A stretch of DNA of 64,000 bases. It comes from Pseudomonas sp. PB120 (lineage in GTDB: Bacteria; Pseudomonadota; Gammaproteobacteria; Pseudomonadales; Pseudomonadaceae). Of the stretch, positions 8,968-16,629 are shown piece by piece. The notes beneath the pieces are model-generated. The model saw nothing but the letters and a program-made list of their open reading frames with translations. It was not told the origin of the DNA and ran no database searches. Each line of letters opens with the position of its first letter. The first letter of the stretch is position 1. The position numbers and the translations under genes are program-made. The DNA is taken from contig NZ_RWIN01000038.1 in NCBI RefSeq assembly GCF_009761815.1, forward strand, positions 124,001 through 188,000, given 5' to 3'.

Positions 8968-10161
8968 TTACAGTTCTAGAATCATTTTCGCGATGATGTT
9001 CTTCTGGATCTCGTTTGCCCCGCCGTAGATCGATGCCTTGCGCGCATCCAGATACTGGTAGGTGGCCGCGCTGCTGTAGTCGGTGTACAGCAACGCCTCG
9101 TTGCCGTAACCCAGCTCGTCCTCGATGAATGGCAAGGCATACGGGCCGACGGCTTTGCTGACCAACCAAGTGATCGCCTGACGAATCTCGGTGCCCTTGA
9201 TCTTCAGGAACGAGCTCTCCGAGCCTGGTACGCCGCCATCACGAACCGCCGCCAGGGTACGCAAGCTGCTCATTTCAGCGGCCATCAACTGCATCTCGAC
9301 TTCGGCGATCTTTGCCCGAAACAGCGGATCGTCGATCAATGGCCGGCCATCGCGGACTTCCTGATTGGCGATGCGTTTGAGGCGACCGAGCAGCGCCTTG
9401 TTCTGCGCGATCCCGCCGATGCTGGTGCGCTCGTGAGTCAGCAAATACTTCGCGCAGGTCCAGCCTTGGTTTTCCTCGCCGACCAGGTTGGCCACCGGCA
9501 CCCGCACGTTGTCGAAGAACACTTCGTTGACTTCATGCTCGCCATCGAGGGTGATGATCGGCCGCACTGTGATGCCTGGGGTCTTCATGTCCAGCAGCAG
9601 AAAGGAAATCCCTCGCTGCTGCCGGGCATCCGGATCGGTGCGTACCAGACAGAACATCCAGTCGGCATAGTGCGCGTAGGTGGTCCAGGTCTTCTGGCCG
9701 TTGACCACATAGTGATCGCCCTCGCGTACGGCGCGGGTTTTCAATGACGACAGATCGGAGCCTGCGCCCGGTTCGGAGTAACCCTGGCACCACCAGTCTT
9801 CACAGGTGAGGATGCGCGGCAGAAAGCTTGCTTTCTGCTCGGCCGTGCCGAACTTGATGATGACCGGAGCCACCATTTTCAAGCCGAAGGAGGACACTTT
9901 AGGCGCGCCGACAGCAAAGCATTCTTCATCGAAAATATGCTTCTGCACATCGTTCCAACCGGTACCGCCGAACTCGACAGGCCAGCCTGGGGCCAACCAA
10001 CCCTGCCGGTTGAGCGTTCGCATCCATTGCACTTGATGCTCTTTACTCAAACGCTTGCCCTGGGAAATCCGCTCAGCGAATTCGCTCGGCAAGTTGTCGC
10101 GCAGCCAGCCTTGAACATCCTTGCGAAAGGCGCGCTCGTCCGATGTAAAATCAATGTCCAT
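8968..10161 (-). CDS. Acyl-CoA dehydrogenase, large/partner subunit type
   Basis: The 397-residue protein contains the flavin-site sequence CQGYSEPGAGSDLSSLKTRA, the substrate-domain stretch GQKTWTTYAHYADW and the C-terminal KASIYGGANEIQKNIIAK motif. It belongs to the group whose members pair with a second, shorter subunit. The ATG at 10161 has GGAG seven bases upstream; a TTG one codon earlier is less likely. With the next gene it probably forms one alpha,beta-dehydrogenation enzyme. A REP pair separates it from the alcohol dehydrogenase gene upstream, which may lower read-through within the operon. Confidence 0.87.
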   Translation of the reverse strand: MDIDFTSDERAFRKDVQGWLRDNLPSEFAERISQGKRLSKEHQVQWMRTLNRQGWLAPGWPVEFGGTGWNDVQKHIFDEECFAVGAPKVSSFGLKMVAPVIIKFGTAEQKASFLPRILTCEDWWCQGYSEPGAGSDLSSLKTRAVREGDHYVVNGQKTWTTYAHYADWMFCLVRTDPDARQQRGISFLLLDMKTPGITVRPIITLDGEHEVNEVFFDNVRVPVANLVGEENQGWTCAKYLLTHERTSIGGIAQNKALLGRLKRIANQEVRDGRPLIDDPLFRAKIAEVEMQLMAAEMSSLRTLAAVRDGGVPGSESSFLKIKGTEIRQAITWLVSKAVGPYALPFIEDELGYGNEALLYTDYSSAATYQYLDARKASIYGGANEIQKNIIAKMILEL

Positions 10162-10213
10162 CAATACACTCCAGAAACCCTAGGTCAGGCACTTATTTGA
10201 ATGCTGCGAAAAA

Positions 10214-10324
10214 CCCTGTGGGAGCGGGCTTGCCCGCAAAAGCGGTGTATCAGTTGAAAAACGGGCTGAATGTCACACCACCATCGTCGGAACGCCGCCC
10301 GGCGCCAGCTCGCTCCCACAAGGG
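10214..10324. repeat. REP inverted pair
   Basis: Two divergently oriented REP units of the Pseudomonas family are seen: CTGTGGGAGCGGGCTTGCCC at the left and CCAGCTCGCTCCCACAAGGG at the right. They fill the gap between the alcohol dehydrogenase stop and the acyl-CoA dehydrogenase start. Confidence 0.8.
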
Positions 10325-10344
10325 CCAGAGGCAAATCAAAGGTT

Positions 10345-11430
10345 TCATTCGTCGAAAATGATCACCGAGCGCGCCAGCTCGCCACGACGCAGCTCATCGA
10401 ACGCATCGTTGATCTGTTCCAGCTTGATGCGCTGGGAAATCATTTCGTCGAGCTTAAGCTTGCCGGCCATGTAGAAGTCCACCAGGCGCGGCATGTCCAC
10501 CGGAAACCGGTTGGAGCCCATCAACGAACCCTGGATGCGGCGTTCGTGCAGCAGTTGCAGCGGGTCCAACTCGATTTTCAGCCCAGGCTTGAGCATGCCG
10601 ATCACGGTGGCGGTGCCACCGCGCGCGAGCATGGCAAATGCTTGTTCGGCGGTCTGCTTGAGGCCGATGCATTCGAAGGCGTGGTGCACACCTCCTCGGG
10701 TCAGCTCCATCACTTGTTTGGCGACATCGCCATCCTTGCCATTGATCAGGTCGGTGGCGCCGAACTGCCTGGCCAATTCCAGTTTGGAATCGAGCATGTC
10801 GATGGCGATAATCCGCCCTGCCCCCGCCAGTGCCGCACCGTTGATGGCCGCCAGGCCGATACCGCCGCAGCCGATCACCGCCACGGTTTCGCCCGGGCGC
10901 ACCTTGGCGGTGTTGAATACTGCGCCGGTACCGGTCGTCACGGCACAACCGAGCAACGCAGCACGGTCCAGCGGCATGTCGCGACGAATCGAAACGCAGG
11001 CGTTTTCGTGCACCAGCATCTGTTCGGCAAAGCCAGACAGGTTGACGAACTGAGGGATCGGCTTTTGCACGTAGGTCAGACGCGATTCCTCGTCCTTGCC
11101 ACGCTTGGTTTCCGGCGAGACGCAGCGCGCCAGGTGGCCGGTCACACAGTGATCGCAGTGGCCGCAGAACACCGTCAGGCAAGTGACCACATGATCGCCC
11201 GGTTTGACTGAACGCACTTCGGAGCCGACCTGCTCGACCACGCCTGCCGCTTCATGGCCCAGTACCAACGGTCCAGGATACGGAAACGATCCGTCGATGA
11301 CATGTAGGTCTGAGTGGCAGACACCGACCGCTTTGGTGCGGATCAGCACTTCACGCGGACCGGGTTTGCTGATACCCACTTCTTCGATGACCAGCGGGGC
11401 TCCAACCTGGTGGAATACGGCAGCTTTCAT
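10345..11430 (-). CDS. Zinc-dependent alcohol dehydrogenase (MDR superfamily)
   Basis: The 361-residue enzyme has the catalytic zinc pattern GVCHSDLH and LGHEAAGVVE, the structural zinc lobe CGHCDHCVTGHLARC, and the NAD site VIGCGGIGLAAI. The spacing and the insert SPETKRGKDEESRLTYVQKP resemble class III/AdhC-like long-chain alcohol dehydrogenases. It follows an aldehyde dehydrogenase by 27 bp, so the two could oxidise a primary alcohol to a carboxylic acid that the acyl-CoA synthetases then activate. It ends at 10345 with a clear DE C-terminus. The substrate is inferred from context. Confidence 0.88.
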   Translation of the reverse strand: MKAAVFHQVGAPLVIEEVGISKPGPREVLIRTKAVGVCHSDLHVIDGSFPYPGPLVLGHEAAGVVEQVGSEVRSVKPGDHVVTCLTVFCGHCDHCVTGHLARCVSPETKRGKDEESRLTYVQKPIPQFVNLSGFAEQMLVHENACVSIRRDMPLDRAALLGCAVTTGTGAVFNTAKVRPGETVAVIGCGGIGLAAINGAALAGAGRIIAIDMLDSKLELARQFGATDLINGKDGDVAKQVMELTRGGVHHAFECIGLKQTAEQAFAMLARGGTATVIGMLKPGLKIELDPLQLLHERRIQGSLMGSNRFPVDMPRLVDFYMAGKLKLDEMISQRIKLEQINDAFDELRRGELARSVIIFDE

Positions 11431-11457
11431 GGCAGTTCTCTCAAGAATGAATGGGGT

Positions 11458-12810
11458 CTAGGCCGGATTCGGCACGTTGCGCAACACGGCTTTGGCGTGG
11501 CTGAAGGTGCGAAAGCCATCGATGCCGTGATAAGCACCCATACCGCTCTGGCCAACGCCGCCGAATGGCAGGCCTTCGCTGCTGGCATGGCTCAGCACAC
11601 CGTTGAGGGTCACGCCGCCGGAGCAGGTACGGGTCAGCACCAGGGCTTCCTCGGCGGCGTCGTTGCCGAAGTAATACAGGGCCAACGGGCGCGGCCGCGC
11701 GTTGATCTGGGCAATCACCTCGGCGATGGTGTCGTAGGGTTTGATCGGTAGCAGCGGGCCGAAAATCTCGTCCCGCATCACTTGCAGTTCGTTGCCAGGA
11801 TCGCGCAGCAGGGTCGGCACAATTTTGTTGAGCTTGCTGTCGCTGAAGTCTTCCGCGGCCGCGTTCAATTCGATCAGCTCGACACCGGCCTCGCGGGCTT
11901 CGCTCAGGTAGCCCTGCAGGCGTTCGTAGTGACGGCTGTTAATGATCGAGGTGTAGTCGGGATTGTCCTTGAGCGTCGGCAGGAAGCCGGCGACTACCGC
12001 TTTGGCAATGGCGATGAAGGTATCGACCGACTCCCGCGGCACGAACACGTAGTCCGGCGCGACGCACAGTTGACCTGCGTTAAGTAGCTTGCCAACGACT
12101 GTCTTCGCCACCGCATCCTTGAAGTCCGCCGTGCGAGAAATAATGGTCGGCGACTTACCGCCCAGTTCCAGGGTCACTGGCACGAGGTTTTCCGCCGCCG
12201 CGCGCAACACGTTCTTGCCGATGCTGGTAGCACCCGTGAACAGCAGATGATCGAACGGCTGGCCGCAAAACGCCTGCCCGACGTCCGCACCGCCCAGCAC
12301 CACCGCCACTTCGCCTTCGGCGTAGACCGAGCGGATCAGCCGCGCGATCAAGGCCGAGGTGTGCGGGGTGAACTCCGAGGGTTTGATCATTACCCGGTTG
12401 CCGGCAGCCAAGGCACCGGCGAGACCGCTGAACACCATATAGCCAGGGACGTTCCATGCCGTCACGATACCGACCACACCGAGGGGCTGGTACTGGACCC
12501 AGGCTTCACCGGCGCGGGCCTGACGTTTTTCCGGACGCATCCACTCGACCAGTTCGGCCTTGGTCTGCTTGAGGGTGGCCAGTGGCGAGAGCACTTCACT
12601 GCCCTTGGAGAACCCCGGGCTGCGATGGCCGAAGTCCGCCGTCAAGGCGTCGATGATTTCCTGTTCGTGATTGACCAGCAAGCTGATCGACCGATCGAGC
12701 AGCTCACAGCGCTGTTCGGCGGTCCAGGGTTCATTGGCCAGGACGGCCGCCCGCTGTTTTTCCAGAACCATGCGGATGTCCGTGCTCGTCCAACTCTCGA
12801 TGGCGCTCAT
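11458..12810 (-). CDS. Aldehyde dehydrogenase, class-3/coniferyl-aldehyde-dehydrogenase type
   Basis: The 450-residue protein has the ALDH motifs GVVGIVTAWNVPGYMVFSG (cofactor), FTGATSIGKNV, LELGGKSPTII (catalytic Glu) and NAGQLCVAPDYVFVP (catalytic Cys). It ends in a class-3-like tail, LPFGGVGQSGMGAYHGIDGF. Such enzymes oxidise medium to long or aromatic aldehydes. It is the first gene of the minus-strand operon running to 7815. Its leader carries an AACAACAA motif at 12829-12822 and, 95 bp before the start, the cluster's 17-bp palindrome. Both suggest tight control as a catabolic gene. Confidence 0.88.
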   Translation of the reverse strand: MSAIESWTSTDIRMVLEKQRAAVLANEPWTAEQRCELLDRSISLLVNHEQEIIDALTADFGHRSPGFSKGSEVLSPLATLKQTKAELVEWMRPEKRQARAGEAWVQYQPLGVVGIVTAWNVPGYMVFSGLAGALAAGNRVMIKPSEFTPHTSALIARLIRSVYAEGEVAVVLGGADVGQAFCGQPFDHLLFTGATSIGKNVLRAAAENLVPVTLELGGKSPTIISRTADFKDAVAKTVVGKLLNAGQLCVAPDYVFVPRESVDTFIAIAKAVVAGFLPTLKDNPDYTSIINSRHYERLQGYLSEAREAGVELIELNAAAEDFSDSKLNKIVPTLLRDPGNELQVMRDEIFGPLLPIKPYDTIAEVIAQINARPRPLALYYFGNDAAEEALVLTRTCSGGVTLNGVLSHASSEGLPFGGVGQSGMGAYHGIDGFRTFSHAKAVLRNVPNPA

Positions 12811-12821
12811 CTATACCTCTC

Positions 12822-12829
12822 TTGTTGTT
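12822..12829 (-). promoter_or_regulatory. Crc/Hfq CA motif in the aldehyde dehydrogenase leader
   Basis: On the minus strand AACAACAA lies about 12 nt before the ATG, just ahead of the GAGAGG ribosome site. It matches the AAnAAnAA consensus of Hfq/Crc-repressed Pseudomonas mRNAs. Confidence 0.55.
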
Positions 12830-12904
12830 GTCTGGACGCCACCGCGATTGCGCAGCTTTGCGTCGGGGTTGCCTGCATGGTTGATCATCGGTCGCACCGC
12901 GCCG

Positions 12905-12921
12905 CCACCCGGATCAGGTGG
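12905..12921. promoter_or_regulatory. 17-bp palindromic operator, site A
   Basis: CCACCCGGATCAGGTGG matches CCACCC-N5-GGGTGG with one mismatch. It lies 95 bp before the aldehyde dehydrogenase start, between that gene and the end of the first LAL regulator. Confidence 0.6.
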
Positions 12922-12943
12922 GTGGCGTTTTCAGCCAGCCGGT

Positions 12944-15100
12944 TCAGGCCAGGATGCCCATTGCCTTGGCACTGTTGATGGCCTGGGTTCGACGGCAGGC
13001 GCCGAGCTTGACGTTGATGTTCTTGGCGTGGGTCTTGACGGTGTTGACCGAAATGAACAGGCGATGACCGACTTCGCGCACCGACATGCCTTCGGCCAGC
13101 AACTTGAGCACCGACACTTCTCGGGGCGTCAGGCCGTCCTGGTAATCCGGCACGCCGCTGACATGCGCCACCGGGGGTTTGTCGCTGTCGGCCTCGAATT
13201 CCTGAGACAGGTTGCGGGCTTTTTGCAGGGCTATCGGACGTTGATAACACGCACGGTCAATCTTGCCCCAGTGCATGCGCCGCTCGGCTTCGTGCAGCAG
13301 CAGATGCGCCTGCTCGACCTCATCGTTGCGAGAAGCCATCTCGGACAACAGCAAATAGGCGTTGAGTACGAACGGCGCACAGCAGTCGCGCACTTGTAAA
13401 AGCCCGTCCTGCACCACTTGCCGGGCTTCTTCAAGGTGACCTTGCTGTAACAGCAACTCGCCTTGCAGGAACATCAGGCGACCGAGCAAAGGATAGGGCT
13501 GGGTTCTGTTGCCTGTCAGTTGCGCAAGCTCCATGCGCAACAGCGATTGGGCCAACCCCAACTGTCCCTGAAGCAGCATCAAACGCACCCGGTCAGTGTT
13601 CACCAGCACCTCGGCCTCACGACTGCCCTGGCGTCGGGCCAGCTCCAAGGAATGCTCCAGCAACACTTGGGCTTCGTTCAGCTCGCCGGTGTTCATGGCG
13701 ATGCGCGCCAGGGTGCAATGGCACAAGAGCACCGACAGCCAGTCTTGTGGGGTCAGGTAACGTAGGGCAGCATGGCAATGCAGTCGCGCCTGTTCGGCGT
13801 GGCCACGCAACGCCTGCAAGGTCCCATATAAAGCCTGCCAGTTCGCCAGCAAACGCTGACTGCGGTGCGGATCGGGCGGTGGCAGAAAATGCCCGAGGCG
13901 TTGCAGGCATTCCTCGGCTTCATCCAGGCGACCACTGAAGAGCAAGGCCTTGGCGCACAAATAGATCAACCGCGAACTGCTCTGGAGCAATTGCGGTTCA
14001 ATGCGTTCGCGCCAGTCCATGAAACGGTCCAGATGGCGCTCGCTCAGGATCCAGCTCAGCCACAACCGCTCCATGTAGTTCGCGGCCACCTCTGGCTGAT
14101 CGGCGCTGAGCGCCTGCTCGACCGCATCGTCGACTTGTCCCAGAACGCTGAGCAACTGGCAGGCGCGCAAGCGCAGGCGATTTAACGGTGCGCCGCTCAA
14201 TCGCTGTTGCAGTGACTGTGCCACGGCGGGCAACAAGCGAAACCAGCCGGGCTGATGGTCGATCGGAACGAGAAACGCTTGGGCGTCGAGCAGGCTCTTG
14301 AAAACCCGGGCGCCCTGCTGTTCCTCCCAGAGTTGTTCGCAGAGTACGGCGCTGGCCTTGGACAAATGGGCCAGGCCGAAGAGAACCTCGCACTGCTCTT
14401 CGCTCAGGCGCGACAGCAGTTCACGTTCAAGGTAGGGGCCGAGCAATGCCGTAGGCAGCAGACGAACCCCGGCGCACCAGCCGGCCGTTTGATGCCACAG
14501 GGTTTCCCGCGAGGCGGTACAGGCGTTAGGCGCCAGCCGATTGAGCAGCGACTCGAATTCATCAGGGCGCAGTGCCAGTTGACTGGTATCGAGCTCCAGC
14601 AAATCGCCCCTGAGCATCAGCTTCGGCAGGTTCCATTCGGGACGCTGGCGGCAGGTGACCAGCACTTGCAATTGCGGGTTGTCGAGGGACAGGAGCTGGT
14701 CGAACCAGTGGTTCAAATCCGTTGGCATTTGCGACGGTAGATCATCGAAGACCAATCGAAGTGACAAGTCCGCTGAGGATTTATTGCCTGTAAGGGACTC
14801 GTCGCAGGCAAGCCAGCTCCTGCAGGGGGACGCGGTCAACTGTAGGAGCTGGCTTGCCTGCGAAGGCGATGGATCAGTCGCCACCCATCCCAGGGCATCC
14901 GTCAGCATCGAACCCAGGGATTCCAACGTCTGCGCTTGTCCGCCAAGGCTCAGCCAGACCACCCGCCCGGGCGCAGCTACGTCGCGCAAATACTCGCGCA
15001 ACAACGCTGTTTTTCCATAACCGGCAGGGGCGCAAAGCAGTTGCAGGCGGCGCTGCTCGCGCTTAAGTACGTCGCACAAATGCGGCCGTGGCACAAACAT
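12944..15100 (-). CDS. Large MalT-type (LAL) LuxR-family regulator with REP-encoded insert
   Basis: The protein has about 718 residues: an N-terminal ATPase with Walker A APAGYGKTALL (residues 24-34) and Walker B LRLVFDDLP (about 114-122), a long helical repeat middle, and a C-terminal LuxR helix-turn-helix (LTPREVSVLKLLAEGMSVREVGHR...NTVKTHAKNINVKLG). I place the start at the ATG at 15100 because it has GCGAGG ahead and gives the usual MFVPRPHL start. The open frame continues to a GTG at 15157, which would run up against the 15159-15175 operator. Residues about 80-100 are encoded by an in-frame REP inverted pair. It probably activates the neighbouring operons in response to a pathway metabolite. 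Confidence 0.85.
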   Translation of the reverse strand: MFVPRPHLCDVLKREQRRLQLLCAPAGYGKTALLREYLRDVAAPGRVVWLSLGGQAQTLESLGSMLTDALGWVATDPSPSQASQLLQLTASPCRSWLACDESLTGNKSSADLSLRLVFDDLPSQMPTDLNHWFDQLLSLDNPQLQVLVTCRQRPEWNLPKLMLRGDLLELDTSQLALRPDEFESLLNRLAPNACTASRETLWHQTAGWCAGVRLLPTALLGPYLERELLSRLSEEQCEVLFGLAHLSKASAVLCEQLWEEQQGARVFKSLLDAQAFLVPIDHQPGWFRLLPAVAQSLQQRLSGAPLNRLRLRACQLLSVLGQVDDAVEQALSADQPEVAANYMERLWLSWILSERHLDRFMDWRERIEPQLLQSSSRLIYLCAKALLFSGRLDEAEECLQRLGHFLPPPDPHRSQRLLANWQALYGTLQALRGHAEQARLHCHAALRYLTPQDWLSVLLCHCTLARIAMNTGELNEAQVLLEHSLELARRQGSREAEVLVNTDRVRLMLLQGQLGLAQSLLRMELAQLTGNRTQPYPLLGRLMFLQGELLLQQGHLEEARQVVQDGLLQVRDCCAPFVLNAYLLLSEMASRNDEVEQAHLLLHEAERRMHWGKIDRACYQRPIALQKARNLSQEFEADSDKPPVAHVSGVPDYQDGLTPREVSVLKLLAEGMSVREVGHRLFISVNTVKTHAKNINVKLGACRRTQAINSAKAMGILA
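14799..14873. repeat. REP inverted pair inside the LAL regulator coding sequence
   Basis: Arms 14803-14824 and 14841-14862 are inverted copies that match at 21 of 22 positions (core GGCAAGCCAGCTCC and GGAGCTGGCTTGCC). They are flanked by REP-type ends (CGAAGGCGATGG). The element keeps the reading frame open through the ATPase domain of the regulator. Confidence 0.85.
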
Positions 15101-15158
15101 GGCGGACCTCGCTGATGGTGTGTGGATGCCATCATTGGGCGAGACCGTCGCAAGCACG

Positions 15159-15175
15159 CCACCCGCATCAGGTGG
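15159..15175. promoter_or_regulatory. 17-bp palindromic operator, site B
   Basis: CCACCCGCATCAGGTGG has the same layout as the other cluster sites. It is 59 bp upstream of the preferred start of the first LAL gene, so that gene may be autoregulated. Confidence 0.6.
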
Positions 15176-15235
15176 TAGCCGACGGAACGCACAACGCCCT
15201 GTGAACAGGGCGTTGGGTCAAGCGAAAACAACGGC

Positions 15236-16603
15236 TCAGCGGATGCCGGCGTTACGCAGCGCGGATGGCGTGAAGTCGGTCATCTTCGCCGTCATGCCAT
15301 AAGTGGTTGCATGCTTGGCTTGGTTGGTCATCGCCAGCACGTTGTAGCGACCGGCAATCAAGTCGTAGATGCCGAGCATGGCGAAGTTGGAAGCGCCGCG
15401 CTCGTAGTCGTTGAGCGCATAACCTTCCGCGACACGCCACAGTTGGCCACGGCCGTCGTAGTGATCGACCTCTGCCAATTGCCAGGTGTCTTCGTCGAAG
15501 TACATGTCACGCTTGGCATACACATGACGCTGGCCCGGCTTCAAGGTCGCCTCGACGTGCCACACGCGGTGCAGTTCATAACGGGTCAGGTCCTGGTTGA
15601 TATGACCCGGCTTGATGATGTCGTCGTACTTGAGCTTCGGTGATTGCAACCGATAGTTGTTGTACGGAATCAATAGCTCCTTTTTGCCGACCAGCTTCCA
15701 GTCATAGCGATCCGGCGCGCCGTTCATCATGTCGGTGTTGTCGGCGGTCCGCATGCCGTCGGAACCATTGCCCGGGCCGTCATAGGCCACTTGTGGTGCG
15801 CGGCGTACGCGGCGCTGACCGGCATTATAGACCCACGCCAAGCGTGGTTCCTTGACCTGGTCGATAGTCTCGTGGATCAGGATCACACTGCCGGCCATGC
15901 GCGAAGGCGCGGTGATTTCCTGTTTGTAGTAGTACAGAACGTTGTCGCCCTGCCCTGCTTCGACGCCTTCCATCAGTTGCGGGAACGCCAGCTTGTCGTC
16001 GTACTCGACGATGGAGTACGAGCCGTTGGTCTGCGGTGCAGCCTGAGCCGCCTGGCGCTCCATGTTGCCGCCGCGATAACGGTTGGTGTGGTTCCAGTAG
16101 ACCTCGACGCCGTTCTTCGGAATCGGGAACGGATAATAACGGGTTTGCGCGAAGTTCAGCAGGCCATTGCCATCAGGGGTTAGTTCGGTGGTCACCGCAC
16201 TTTTCTTGGCAATGTCATAGATGTTCTGTGGCGAAGCTGCTGTGCGCTGGGTCTTGTACACCGGAATTTTGTAGCTGTCCGGGTAGCGTTTGAACATCGC
16301 CAGCTGGCCGGGTGTCAGCTGGTCCTTGTACTGCTCGACATTGGCCGCGGTGATCACAACCTGTGGCTTCTCGCCAGCGAACGGATCGCCGAGAAAACCA
16401 TTGTCGAGGGGCGCCGCGCCGGGTTTCAGACCGCCAGTCCACGCCGGAATGCTGCCGTTGGCATTGCCTTCTTTCTGAGCGCCCAGGGGCGTCAGCGTAG
16501 TACCCAGCTGAGCGGCTTCCTGGGGTGCGACGGCGGCCATGACGCTACTGGCCAGCAACGACAGACTCAGTGCGCCAGCGCGCAGAATAAAACGTGCGTT
16601 CAT
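15236..16603 (-). CDS. DUF1329 family secreted/envelope protein
   Basis: The protein of about 455 residues opens with a Sec signal peptide (FILRAGALSLSLLASSVMAAVA). It then shows DUF1329 features: LTPLGAQKEGNANGSIPAWTGGL near the start, a TYYPFPIPKNGVEVYWNHTNRYRG-like block, and HRVWHVEATLKPGQRHVYAKRDMYFDEDTWQ near the end. The family is distantly like LolA/LolB outer-membrane lipid-handling proteins and nearly always travels with DUF1302. The ATG at 16603 has GAGGATCC upstream and avoids overlap with the DUF1302 stop. The pair may handle a hydrophobic substrate at the envelope; this role is inferred from co-occurrence. Confidence 0.88.
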   Translation of the reverse strand: MNARFILRAGALSLSLLASSVMAAVAPQEAAQLGTTLTPLGAQKEGNANGSIPAWTGGLKPGAAPLDNGFLGDPFAGEKPQVVITAANVEQYKDQLTPGQLAMFKRYPDSYKIPVYKTQRTAASPQNIYDIAKKSAVTTELTPDGNGLLNFAQTRYYPFPIPKNGVEVYWNHTNRYRGGNMERQAAQAAPQTNGSYSIVEYDDKLAFPQLMEGVEAGQGDNVLYYYKQEITAPSRMAGSVILIHETIDQVKEPRLAWVYNAGQRRVRRAPQVAYDGPGNGSDGMRTADNTDMMNGAPDRYDWKLVGKKELLIPYNNYRLQSPKLKYDDIIKPGHINQDLTRYELHRVWHVEATLKPGQRHVYAKRDMYFDEDTWQLAEVDHYDGRGQLWRVAEGYALNDYERGASNFAMLGIYDLIAGRYNVLAMTNQAKHATTYGMTAKMTDFTPSALRNAGIR

Positions 16604-16629
16604 GTTCAGGATCCTCTGGCAACGTTGCA

